Origin: Beta vulgaris subsp. vulgaris
Taxonomy: Eukaryota > Streptophyta > Magnoliopsida > Caryophyllales > Amaranthaceae
Assembly (NCBI RefSeq): GCF_026745355.1
Contig: NC_079205.1
Span: 36,069,660-36,133,659, forward strand
Direction of reading: 5' to 3'
DNA length: 64,000 nucleotides
Under the pieces are notes generated by a model that saw only the letters and a program-made list of their open reading frames with translations, was not told the DNA's origin and ran no database searches. Positions 1 to 10,800 of this stretch are shown one piece after another. The first letter of the stretch is position 1; every line of letters begins with the position of its first letter. The position numbers were made by a program, and so were the translations under genes.

Positions 1-1697
1 TTTGCTGGCCTTCTACCGATTCCGCGCCTATTCCTCCTTCACAACCTACTCCTTCCCCTTCTCAGCCTGACTTGGGTCGTGGCATGCATTCCAAAATTCC
101 ATCTGCTTTGTTAGGTGATTATGTAACAAATTCCGTTGTTGCTCCAAGTCCGTCCTGCTTCACTCCGTCTCTACAGTCTGCTTTATGTACTCCATATCCT
201 AAAGCACATTATGTTAATTGTTACAATTTTTTGCAAATCGGTTATATCTTGCAGCTATTACATCAAGGACAGAACCTAAATCTTTCAAAGAAGCCATGAC
301 AAGTAGTGATTGGCGGAGTTCAATGTTTGCTGAAATCCCAGCCTTAGAGTCTAATAATACATTATCTATTGTTCATCTTCCTCCTTGTAAACGTGATATT
401 GGTTGTCAGTGGGTTTATCGTGTCAAATATCACTCCAATGGTTATTTTGAATGCCTTAGGTATCGTTTGGTTGATCTTGGCAATCATCAAGAAGAAGGCA
501 TTGACTACACTAAGACTTTTGCTCATGTCGCTAAAATGGTCATTGTTCGTGCTTTCTTAGCCATTGCTGTTTCTAAAAATTAGGAACTTCGTAAGATGGA
601 TGTTCACAATGCCTTCTTACATGGCGATCTTGATGACGAGATTTACATGAAACTTCCTCATGGATTCACTTCTTATTATCCGCAATTAGTATATCGGCTC
701 CGAAAGTCTCTCTATGGGCTTAAACAGGCTCCTCGATGTTGGTTCGCCAAATTAGTCACTGCTTTACGAGGTTATGGTTTCTTCCAATCATACTCTAATT
801 ATTCCTTATTTACTTATACTCATGGTTCGATTCAGATGAATGTTTTGGTCGATGTTGATGACTTAATTATTTCTAGGAATGATTCCGCTTCCTTGGTGGC
901 TTTCAAAGCCTATCTTAGTGACTTTCATAAGAAAGATCTTTAAAATACTTTCTTGGGATTGAGGTTGCTCGTAGTTCTTCTGGCTTATTCTTATGTTAGC
1001 AGAAGTACACTTGGCATTCTTTCTGAGGTTGGCCTATTCGGTGTCAAGCCTGTTGACTTTCCTATTGAGCAAAATCACAAGCTAGGGTTTGCTGCTGGTG
1101 CTCTTTATTCTAATCCTGCTGCTTATTGTCGCCTTGTAGGTCTTCTTTTCTGCTTGGTCATCACGCGGCCCCATCTGGTCTATTCACTTCACATTCTCTC
1201 TCAATTTATGCAGGAGCCTCGTGTTGAGCCTTGGGATGTTGCTCTTAGGATGGTTCGTTATTTGAAGGGAACACCCGGGAAAGGTATTCTCCTTAGAGCT
1301 GATAGTAATCTCATTCTCCAAGGAGCAACAAACTGTCTCTCGTTCCTCTACCAAAGCTGAATATCGCTCCATGGTTGTTGTCACTTGTGAACTCAAGTGG
1401 TTGAAATATTTGTTACTTAGTCTTGGTGTTCATCATCCCAAGGCTATCAAACTCTTTCATAATAGTCAGTCGGCACTTCATATTGCTCAAAATCCAGTTT
1501 TTCATGAACGCACAAACCATATTGAAGTTGGTTGCCACTTCGTGCGTGATGCTATTAAAGATGGCTTAATTTCTCCCTCTTATGTGGCTACCACTTCTCA
1601 ACTCGCAGATATTTTTACAAAAGCTCTTGGCAAGCCTACCAATTTAAGTTTCTTCTTGCCAAGTTGGGCATTTCTAACCCTCATGCTCCAACATTGA
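1..1697 (+). pseudogene. Ty1/copia pol remnant (reverse transcriptase to RNase H)
   Basis: This is the 3' part of a Ty1/copia polyprotein; the 5' part lies outside the window. Reverse transcriptase runs from about 218 to 943 in several frames. It is recognised by DVHNAFLHGDLDDEIYMKLP near 596-660 and YGLKQAPRCWF near 715-745. The catalytic box, normally YVDD in copia, reads VDVDD here, near 850. RNase H follows to about 1640, ending in the family hallmark ADIFTKALGKPT. The reading is broken by an in-frame stop at 581-583 and by frame changes near 943-953 and 1360-1371, so no functional protein is possible. An LTR starts 5 bp after the last open frame. It is on the strand opposite to the host transporter gene. 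Confidence 0.9.
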
Positions 1698-1701
1698 CGG
1701 G

Positions 1702-1899
1702 TGTTAGGATATTAGAGAGATTTTAGGATATTTTGTTACCTAAAATCTATCTCTAATTGATGTACTTTACATATTTAAGGACTCTCACATTTGTATACAT
1801 ATGGAATCAAATGAATGAGAAAGGCAACCCATGATTTCTGCCCATTTACGTTCATTATTATTCTTTATTAGTCCCAACTATACCTCATATTTTATACAA
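1702..1899 (+). repeat. 3' LTR of the copia remnant (right border approximate)
   Basis: The sequence starts TGTTAGGATATTAGAG directly after the pol remnant, where a copia 3' LTR should begin. I place the end at ...TTTTATACA (1899), giving TG...CA ends of about 200 bp. A primer-site-like TGGTCCCAGAAGGCC follows at about 1901. That is unexpected after a 3' LTR, so the right border is uncertain. Confidence 0.55.
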
Positions 1900-2989
1900 T
1901 GGTCCCAGAAGGCCATTGACCTGAAGTAGCAGATAATTTGTTATTTATTTATTTTAATTAGCTAAATACCCTAATTGACATTAGGTTAATAAAAAAATCG
2001 AAAAATATGGGTTAATCAATACTTTATAATAGGAGCAGTCTGTTTTCGAGGTGAAAAACGCGTTTATCTCCGGCTCGGGAGGCTTAGCTTGAAATTTGGC
2101 ATATTATTACTGCTTCCTATCACCTTCTCATCTTTTCTGCCGGTAAGGATTTTCGATAATGTTCTTTTTTGCGGAAAAAATGTCACTTTGGAGTTCAAAA
2201 AGCATCTTTTTGTGCCGCTGGAGACGCAACTGACTTATTGATGCTAGTCTCGACCGCATTCTCGATATTGCAACAAAGATTTTTATTGATACTAGTTTCG
2301 ACCCTCATTCTCGATATTGATACCAATGGACTAGAATCTATTAGTTACGTGTATCGGGACCAATTATGGTCCGATCTTGGTCTAGACTAGATTTTTATGG
2401 TTCGGTCTGGCTTTGGATCGTCTGGACCGAATTATGTACTTTCAAATAAAAATTACTTCCTCCATTTCTTTTTACTTGGAACGGTTTGACTTTTCCACTA
2501 TTCACAAACTACACTTAGTTTATCTTTTGTGATTTATAGTTGAGGTAAAACATATTCATGTTGGATCTTTTTAGATGTGTCTCAATGTTTATTTTCCAAT
2601 TATCTACTTTTATTTTACTTATCTGTAATTACAGATATTAATGGTTGAAGTTATACATTGGAAAGTATGAAAGTCAAATGATTGCAAGTAAATAGACACA
2701 GAGGCAGTATTTGCTTAGATTTAACAATATTTATATACTAGATATATTAAATTTTAATAATTATAAAGGCGCTAAATATAATAGGTTTTAAACTTTTTAA
2801 CTTTTAATTTTTTTAGTAAGAATAAACAGAATTTTGTGTCAACCTGTTCGAACCGGGAAATTCCGGGTTTGGACGGCACTAGAAACCAAATTATAAATTT
2901 TTATGGACAAGTGACCGGGTCATGGTCTGATCCATTTCGGTCCCGGTCTAAATCCGCACACTACTAGAGGGAGGAGACACAAGAGATAT
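1900..2989. other. Intergenic or intronic AT-rich stretch with DNA-transposon debris
   Basis: No coding sequence is recognised. Two imperfect copies of a ctcgaccgcattctcgatattg-type segment lie at about 2245-2325. GGGACC-containing inverted ends near 2342 and 2966 could bound an old hAT-type element into which the Stowaway MITE at 2456-2707 inserted, but no 8-bp target duplication is visible. Confidence 0.4.
2456..2707. mobile_element. Stowaway-like (Tc1/mariner) MITE
   Basis: This 252-bp non-coding element has inverted ends (left CTTCCTCCATTTCTTTTTAC, right reverse complement CTGCCTCTGTGTCTATTTAC) and is flanked by TA on both sides (2454-2455 and 2708-2709). The CTCCCTCCGTTTC-type terminus and TA duplication are typical of Stowaway MITEs. 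Confidence 0.75.
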
Positions 2990-2993
2990 AAGC

Positions 2994-4010
2994 ATGGAAA
3001 GTGAAGGGGCAAGAGAGCAGTGGATTTTAAGAGTCAATAAGTCAGAAGTGGAGTGTTGGGAATGCAACGAGAAAGGTCATTATAAGCTAAGAGACAATGT
3101 CAAAATCGTAAAGATACTAATAAGGGAAGAAAAAAGGCAGAACAAGATAGCCATGAAGATAGTGATGCTTCGACGAACTCTATACAGAGTATGTTTCTTA
3201 TGCCTTGCTCGTAAGGAGAGCAGATGCTCAACTGGATGGTGCATGTATCTTGGTTTTAGGTTTTTCATTTCATTATTCGCCTTATAAGGAGTTATTTTAA
3301 AATTTGAGTTTTGAGAATATCGAAAAGGTGTACCTTGCAAATGATTGACCATTAGAGCTTAAAGACAAGGGACATGTAAAAGTGAAGCTTGCAAGTAGGG
3401 ACATGTTTCAGTGATGTCAAGTTCATCCCTAATTTAAATAAAAATTTGATGTCAATCAGTCAATTTGACATGTCTGGCTACAAGGTAGTGTTTCAGGGTG
3501 GTTCTTGTAATTTACGAAGGGTACTATAGTAATAGCTCGAGCTGCAATCAGATGAACAATGTACACCATGGCGAACATGACAAAGGTAGCTATGGAAGGG
3601 ATGTGAAAGCTTCAAGAAAGGTGTCATTGTGTCATAAGTATGTGAAGAAAAGTTGTCGGGTTTTCACAAGTCTGCCTACAAGGTAGTATTTCAAGGTGGT
3701 TCTTGGAATTTGTGAAGGGTGCTATAGTAGTAGCTCGAGCTGCAATCAGCAGATGTGAAAACCTTCAAGAAAGGCGTCATTTAGTCAAAAGTATGTGAAG
3801 AAGAGGTGTGGGAATAAAGTTAGTGTCTTTTCGGCTAGAGTAGATTGTGGAACGAACAAGGTGAAGAAGGCACACACGAGTGTGGTGCTAGTGCGTGAGA
3901 AATCGAGCCTCGAGAAGGATATTTGTTCAGGTGAGAGCATCCTCGGAATTCTAGGAAAGATGTGAAGAGTCCTTAAGGTTCATCTTGTGATGATGGAGAC
4001 TTCAGTCGAG
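2994..4010 (+). pseudogene. Ty1/copia gag-protease remnant
   Basis: This is a degraded 3' gag to protease region of a second copia element. Near 3050-3095 the protein CWECNEKGHYKLRD is a gag zinc knuckle (CX2CX4HX4C) whose last cysteine is replaced by aspartate. Near 3235-3290 the protein WMYLGFRFFISLFAL, read in the neighbouring frame, resembles the copia protease start, but the DSGA catalytic triplet is lost. Downstream, up to about 3480, a shifted frame resembles the conserved copia stretch ending in a ...MSGYKVVFQGG-like segment. A direct duplication (3478-3815) disrupts the rest. Integrase, RT and RNase H are missing, so the element carries a large internal deletion. A TG...CA LTR follows at 4343. 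Confidence 0.75.
3478..3815. repeat. Tandem duplication inside the copia remnant
   Basis: A unit starting ctacaaggtagtgtttcagg (3478) is repeated from 3676 (ctacaaggtagtatttcaag). Both share the markers tagtagctcgagctgcaatc and cttcaagaaaggtgtcat. The second copy lacks about 55 bp in its middle. Confidence 0.85.
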
Positions 4011-4342
4011 TGAGACCTTAGCTTTGGATGTGAGATGGAAATGTGCTACACTAGGGAACACATGGTGATTGATGACTTAGGGCTACATTTATAAAGGGAA
4101 AAGTTCTTCACCTATACAAGTCTTCAATATGGGAGATTATAGGTTATGGTATTGAAGACTGTCAGAAAGTCGACAAGTGTAGTCGACAAGGGTGCAACGA
4201 CAACGAGTCGATGGGTTTGTGTTGAGTGTTGGGGATGAAGCATGTGCAACAACCGAGCAATGAGAGAATAGATAGCTGACACATAGTAAATGCCAACCAA
4301 GCAGCCAACTGTCATGGGCTTTCTCACATGGAGCCCAAGCGT
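4011..4342. other. Copia internal debris before the LTR
   Basis: No coding domain is recognised. By position it is the 3' non-coding part of the copia element whose LTR begins at 4343. Confidence 0.4.
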
Positions 4343-4689
4343 TGTTAGTGGCTTTCATGGGTAAGTTTTTGGTCCTCTTCTCCTATTAGAATTCTAATTT
4401 ATTCCCTAGTATATAATTATGGCGAGCCATTTATTGTTTTATTAAAAAGATCGATTCAATTTATTATAGGAGAGAGCGGTTAATCTAGATACTTTTCGAA
4501 AGAGAGATGAAAGAGTCTAAAGAGATCTAATTATCTTCGTGTAATAATCATCTAACATATTAAAGCTCCTAGTGTAATGTTGTGGTTTTATCCCTATTCA
4601 AGAATGTTCACCTATGTGTTCTTTATTCTTGTTTATGATACTTTACTAATTGCTCGATTTATTAGCAATTGCGATACTTATTCCTAACA
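4343..4689 (+). repeat. Copia LTR (3' LTR of the gag-protease remnant)
   Basis: This 347-bp segment begins TGTTAG and ends CTAACA, a perfect 6-bp inverted terminal pair typical of LTRs. It lies downstream of the gag-protease debris, in the same orientation. It ends 38 bp from the 3' border of the last visible exon of the ZIFL gene, so the insertion sits in an intron or displaced the final exon. Confidence 0.75.
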
Positions 4690-4727
4690 GTACGGGAGTG
4701 AAAATATGGTTAAAAAAAATGACGTAC

Positions 4728-4816
4728 AGTGCACCGCCACAAGCTGGACCAATTGCTTTGAAAAGGGACATAAAAGTCATAGAAATGCCGTTAGCAGCTC
4801 CACGTTGATGCTGCTC
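4728..4816 (-). CDS. ZIFL: ZIFL exon 15 (last visible exon)
   Basis: 89 nt encoding [20 protein letters not shown] then AIGPACGGA plus 2 nt. The acceptor is TTACAG and the donor GTACGT. The family continues with FSW and a final membrane helix, which is not found between 1 and 4727. Without splicing, the frame would run into the LTR. Confidence 0.88.
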
Positions 4817-7800
4817 CTGTAATAACCAAATTCAACTTCAGTACATGAAAAATTCTACAGATAATAACTTGAAAAATAGCCACGAAGGTGAAGATTAAAT
4901 ACCACAGCTCTGTTTTGGAGAATAAATGTGCTCGTGATGATGCACATCTGATCGGATTACCAATAAAAAGTGGAAACTTACTTAGAAATTCACTCGTTCT
5001 AACCAATAAGATGGAGTAATTAATCTAAGTAATCGCAATTCGCAATCTGTTTATCACTTACCGATAAACAATTCTTGATTGCAGATGCAGAATTTAACAA
5101 GATACTAAGGCTTAGCCCTGATAACAATGCTATGAAAGGGTAACTCTGTAATACAGGTATTGCTAACACCTGCACAGAAAAAAGAAACAACCACGTAATG
5201 TTGATAATCTTCATTGGTGAAGGTCAACAACCATGAACATTCACAAGTGTCAAATGAACATACCCCGCAAATCCGAGTTACCATAACGGGGCCTAAGTAT
5301 CTGCTAAAACTTGGATATAAGAAGAGCTGATTTATCAACATTCCAAAACCTAAAAGTCGAAACGGAGGCAGAAAAATAAACACAAAGATGACAGTTCATG
5401 CTACAAGCTTCATTTGTTGTTGGAATGCATTGGTCTATCATATTATTGCCAATATGTAATTAACAGTATAGAAAGTAAGAAACATAATTTATGTTCAGAA
5501 TTACGCATTTTACACTCATCGGTATTGTTTTATTCATTTGTATTATTAATCAAATGCTATTCTTAATCATCAGTCTGTGAAGAGTTTGAACTACAATGAA
5601 GGTTGAGAGGTAAAAGTTGCTCTTTACCCGTGATAGAAAGAATTACGCCGACGGCCTCTGATGAATAGCTTAATCCCCCTATTTTCCTTGGGCTAACTGC
5701 CCACAACGAAAATATCTGTAGAATTGAGGACATCCTTTTGTAAGATAATAAGTCATATTGGAAAAAACAGATTACAATAAGGGATGCTGAGATCAATACA
5801 TAACAAGGATAAATATGACCAAAGATTCTATAAGATGGCACTCACTAGATAACAAATTGCTACATACCCATCCATATACCAATATATCATAGAGCAAAGC
5901 ACAGAATAAATGAGTATGTTTCAGGTGAGACGATCTCATACTAATCTACTGTGGAACTGATGTGTAAGCAACCATAGCATGAATTATTGTTCATGGAGGT
6001 TTTCGAAGTTGTTGAAAATTTGTAAAGAGTTTAAGTTATAATCGAACTCTTAGTGTCACATAAGTCTTCTAAATGTAGAGTTCTTGTAGGATTAGTCTAA
6101 TAATGATCAAAGTCTTTATCACGTTAGAAGTTTAATCATTGTAGAAATCTAATCGTATGAATAGCCTAATGATGTTAGAACTTTAAAGTTATTAGGAGTC
6201 TTATTTAATTAGGAGTATAAAGGATAAGGATTAGATTTTCTTATGTTAGATAAAAAATTAGCTTAAGCCGTATTTATCTTTATCTTTTTATGTTTTTTAT
6301 TTCTAGTAGGATTATGTTTGTAATGCGTAGTTAAAGACACGTTTATTATTCAATCAGTTAAAGATTTAATTATTTGAAATTGTCGTGAGTCTTTGTTAGT
6401 TGAGCGCTAGCTAACTACTTGGTTTTCAAGAATAAACCAATCTCAAACAAACGAGACGTCTTTGATCTACCCTTAAGCGCGAGTTAAGAGCTTCTGTCCC
6501 TTTTTGTTGTCCTAGCTAGTCACTCATAAAATTCACAAAACATCCTGTTTTGCGCAACCTAATCCGGATCAGAAGCATAAGGAATTCAGAGCTGTCACTA
6601 AATTAAATATAGTAACAAATTCACATATAAAACAAAATATAAAAGTCACTCAATTGTCTCGATAACTATTGGAAGATCGTTGTATGCCAATATGATATGA
6701 ACAATGGATGTCATTTTTACAAAATTGGTAAAAAATCATGCAATACAAAAATGAAATACACCTTGAACACTAACGGCCCGTTTAGTTAGTGGTCATAAAT
6801 GGTGTTACTGTCAATGTATAGTTAAAATTTTTAAAGAAGTTCTTATGTCAATGACCATGGTACTAATGAAACTTCGTCACAAATTACGTTTTCCTATTGT
6901 AAATATCAATTACCACCTAATACCACCTTCTCAAGTGGTAATGGTCTAATAGATATTAATGAGATTTTAAGAAGGAGTTTGGGATCAAGTAACATTATTA
7001 TGAGTAATGATATGAAATTTCCTTTACAAATTTATACTAATGCATTATCATTACAACTATATATGACATCTAACCTAACAATTGTAAATATATATCAAAT
7101 TGATTACGTGAGGTGATGAAGTTTCCTCGTAATTGCTAAACCATTGTGAAAGAAAATTTGAAAAAATGCGCAGGAAAATTGTTAATATTATAGCTAACCT
7201 CAGTATAAGCCATATCATGAAGTGAAAAGACACAATACACAATGATTGAGGAAATCAGGGGCCAATTTTTGTATAAGCTTTTCTCAGGATTCACTCCTCT
7301 TTCTTTATCCTCAATCCCAATGCTCTCCTCACATGTCTTGCGACTTGCAGCTTCCAGTTCTTCATATGATTCATCCCCTGGTGTATTCTTTGATTTGTGC
7401 ATGTGCAATGACTCCTACATCACATCATGAAAGTAAGCTTGTTTTTTCTTTTTAACAAGAGAATAGTTTATAGTTAGCTTGTTTGGTCATGTATGTCTTT
7501 GACGACATATTAAGAGCTTGTTTGGTTAACCTTCAAATGCATGGGAAATTATAATTCTTGGAAAGTAAATATGTGTGTTTTGGTTGGCAAAAACATGGGA
7601 AATAGAACTTCCTAAGAAGTTCTATTTCCTACAAAATGGAGGAAATAACTTACATAGATATCTCTAGGTAAGCGGAAATTCCCATGGGAAATTCTATTTC
7701 TCACGTTCAACCTAACAAAAAAATGTACTTCCTAAGAAATAAAATTTCATGGGCAATGCAAATTCATAGGAAATTATAGTTTCCAACTTCAACCAAACAA

Positions 7801-10800
7801 ACCTTAAATGTAATCATAAATATTCAAAAACTTGTCTTTCGCATGCTTAACACACTTAACTGATAGTAGTACATTATAAGTAACAATATATGCATTATAA
7901 ATAATCTCATTCGGGTGGTTGGTAACTTCATATATGCATGAATTATAACCTTGGTAACCCTTATTATTACTTCTATATGCGTAATCCCTGACCCACATTA
8001 CACATCAACTAATGCAAGGGAGTTTAACGTACATAATAAAACTATTTCTACATAAACAATAGGACAACTGGTATACGAGGAAATCAGAAGATTAAGAGCA
8101 AGATTAAGGAACTAACCGGAAGCCAAAATGCACTGATAGTTACTATCGTCGCAAAAATAGAGATGAAAAGGCAGGGCAATAAGTATGGAAATCTGCAGCA
8201 AAAAAAAAGCGCATATTTGCGTTGTTATTACAGCTGAAGCAATTATAAAGAGGAGGAATACCACCTGTTTTCATAGCCATTAGCCTCGAGTAGGTGCAAG
8301 CTTACCTTCCAAACAATGACTCTTTAGAGAATATATGGGGATATTTTTCTGCAGGCTGAAGGATTAAGAAAAAGAAAGAAGTTTTAGTTTATTGACTTTG
8401 TGTAAGAAGTGGTTAAATTCTATAATATTCCTATAATCCTATGGTCCAACTGCCTGCTTGGTTAGTGGTCATAAATTGTCATTTTTTTTGTCCATGTCAA
8501 TCAATGCAACAACATCTACTCAATACATGTATATTCTTTCTAGAATGATTTTTCATTCTGATAAATATGAACGTGAGATTTTCACAGACAAACTAAACTT
8601 ATCACCATCAGCATAGCTTAAAACTGCCTACAAATGTGTTGATATACATGGTATATCCCAGCATCAGTATGCAGGCCCAATGCGCAGCCCAAGTCCAGCC
8701 TTAGACTCCAGCCCAGCATAACAGAATTACAGTTTGTTACAAGTTGTTAAATGTAATAAAATTTTGTTAGATTCTAGTTTCTTGTATTACCAGAAAATGT
8801 ATAAATACAGAATATAATTTGTAATGATTTTATTCATTCAGTTTACAAGAAATAAAAACTCTCTTATATTTTCTCTCTCTACTTTCTATTCTACTCATTT
8901 TAATTCTTTCATTATGCAATGAATCTAGATTCAACTTGAAGTCTTGTTCAGATTGTTTTGTTTTGAAGTTCTTCTGTCTAATTAGTTGATGAACTTCAAT
9001 ATAATATCAGAGCAATTAATCCGCATTCTAGTTCTCAGGTGAAATTTCAGATTTATTGTTAGTAACTTTAGATGAAATTAGGATCAGTTTTCTGCCTAAA
9101 TTTCTTCGAATTTTTTTTATTAAAATCAAGGCTAAAACACGTGATGATTATAACATGTTTTTTTACTGTTGTTGATGATTTCACTAGAAACACCTGGGTG
9201 TTCTTAATGAAACACAAGAATGATTCTGTTGCCATTCTTCATATGTTGCTGGCTCTTATAGAAACTCAATTGAAAACTCAAGTTCTTTGCATACGTACTG
9301 ATAATGCTAAAGAGTTATGTGATGGTAACATCTTGCACCTCTATTATGAAAAAGGTATCTTGCATTAAAGGAGTTGTACTGATGCTCCACAACAAAATGG
9401 AGTTGTGGAGAGAAAGCACAAGCACCTTTTAGAAACTGCAAGGGCTATCTTCTTCCAATCCAAGGTTCCTACAAGATTTTGGGGAGAATGTCTTTTGTGT
9501 GCTACACACTTAATAAACAGAATGCCACTAAGTAGTGTGCATTCTCACTCACCATATGAGTTGTTATATGGTTCCAAACCTTCTCTTGCTCACTTAAAGG
9601 GTTTGGGTGCCTTTGTTATGTTTCCACTATCAAAGCTCATAGGACAAAATTTGATCCTAGAGCCACACCTCCTTGTATCTTTCTTGGCTACCCTCAAAGA
9701 CAAAAGGCTTACAAAGTTTATGATCTTGAAAATCATAAATTCATCATCTCTAGAGATGTGGTTTTTCATGAATAACACTTACCTTATCATCATTCTTCAT
9801 CCACTTCCATCAAGCATAACTCACACCCTATTTTTCTTCCTGCACATACAGCTTATGACATGGATTCTCCCTTCAAATTTCCAGATCCTTTTCATTTCCC
9901 AGCTCCATCAAACACACCCTCTACTTCAGAACCTCCAGCTTCTTCTATTCCTACTACTTCAATATCTTCCTATCCATCTCTTCACATCACCAATTCCATT
10001 TCTCCCTCCATTCCTGAACCTCCTCCTAGACTTTCCACAAGACCTAAACAGCTTCATAAATACCTGGATTCTTATGTGTGTACTACTACCAACATTACAT
10101 CTCACTGGTGCAATATTGTCATATATGATCACCTAGCTCAATCCAATAAGGCTCTCATCATCAAAACTTGCTCCTTGGTTGGGCCCACTAGCTATCTAGA
10201 AGCTGCTCAAGATCTAGGCTGGGTTGAAGCTATGCAAAAAGAATTGACAACTTTGGAACAAACTAGCACTTGGGAGCTACTTCCTTTGCCTAAACGCAAG
10301 AAAGCTATAGGATGCAAATGGATTTTCAAAGTGAAATTGAAAGCAGATGGTTCACTGGAAAGACTCAAAGCACGCCTAGTTGCAAAGGATTTTACACAAA
10401 AGTATGGCATTGATTATGCTGAAACTTTTTCCCCTGTAGTCAAAATGGCTACTGTGAGATGTTTACTAGCTGTTGCAGCATCAAGGAAGTGGCACATCCA
10501 TCAGTTAGATATTAACAATGCCTTTCTACATGGTACATTTGAGGAAGAAGTGTACATGAAGGCTCCTGAAGGATATCATAACCCAGCTCAGCATGTTCGT
10601 ATACTTAAAAGGTCTCTCTATGGCTTAAAGCAAGCTTCACGCCAATGGTTTGCAAGACTTCATGATGAGTTGATTGCTCAATGCTACATTCAGTCGAAAA
10701 ATGATTACTCCCTATTTATTTCTTCCTCCTCACCTCTCACTATAGCTGCCATCTATGTAGATGATATTATCCTCGCTGGATCAGACTTAACAGCTATTAA

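Noticed and set aside
2342..2966. Possible hAT element around the Stowaway MITE
   Set aside because: The ends are only loosely similar and the flanking octamers (GAATCTAT and GAGGGAGG) do not match.
6012..6542. Possible solo LTR in ZIFL intron 10
   Set aside because: TG...CA outline only; the flanking five bases differ and no polypurine or primer site is present.
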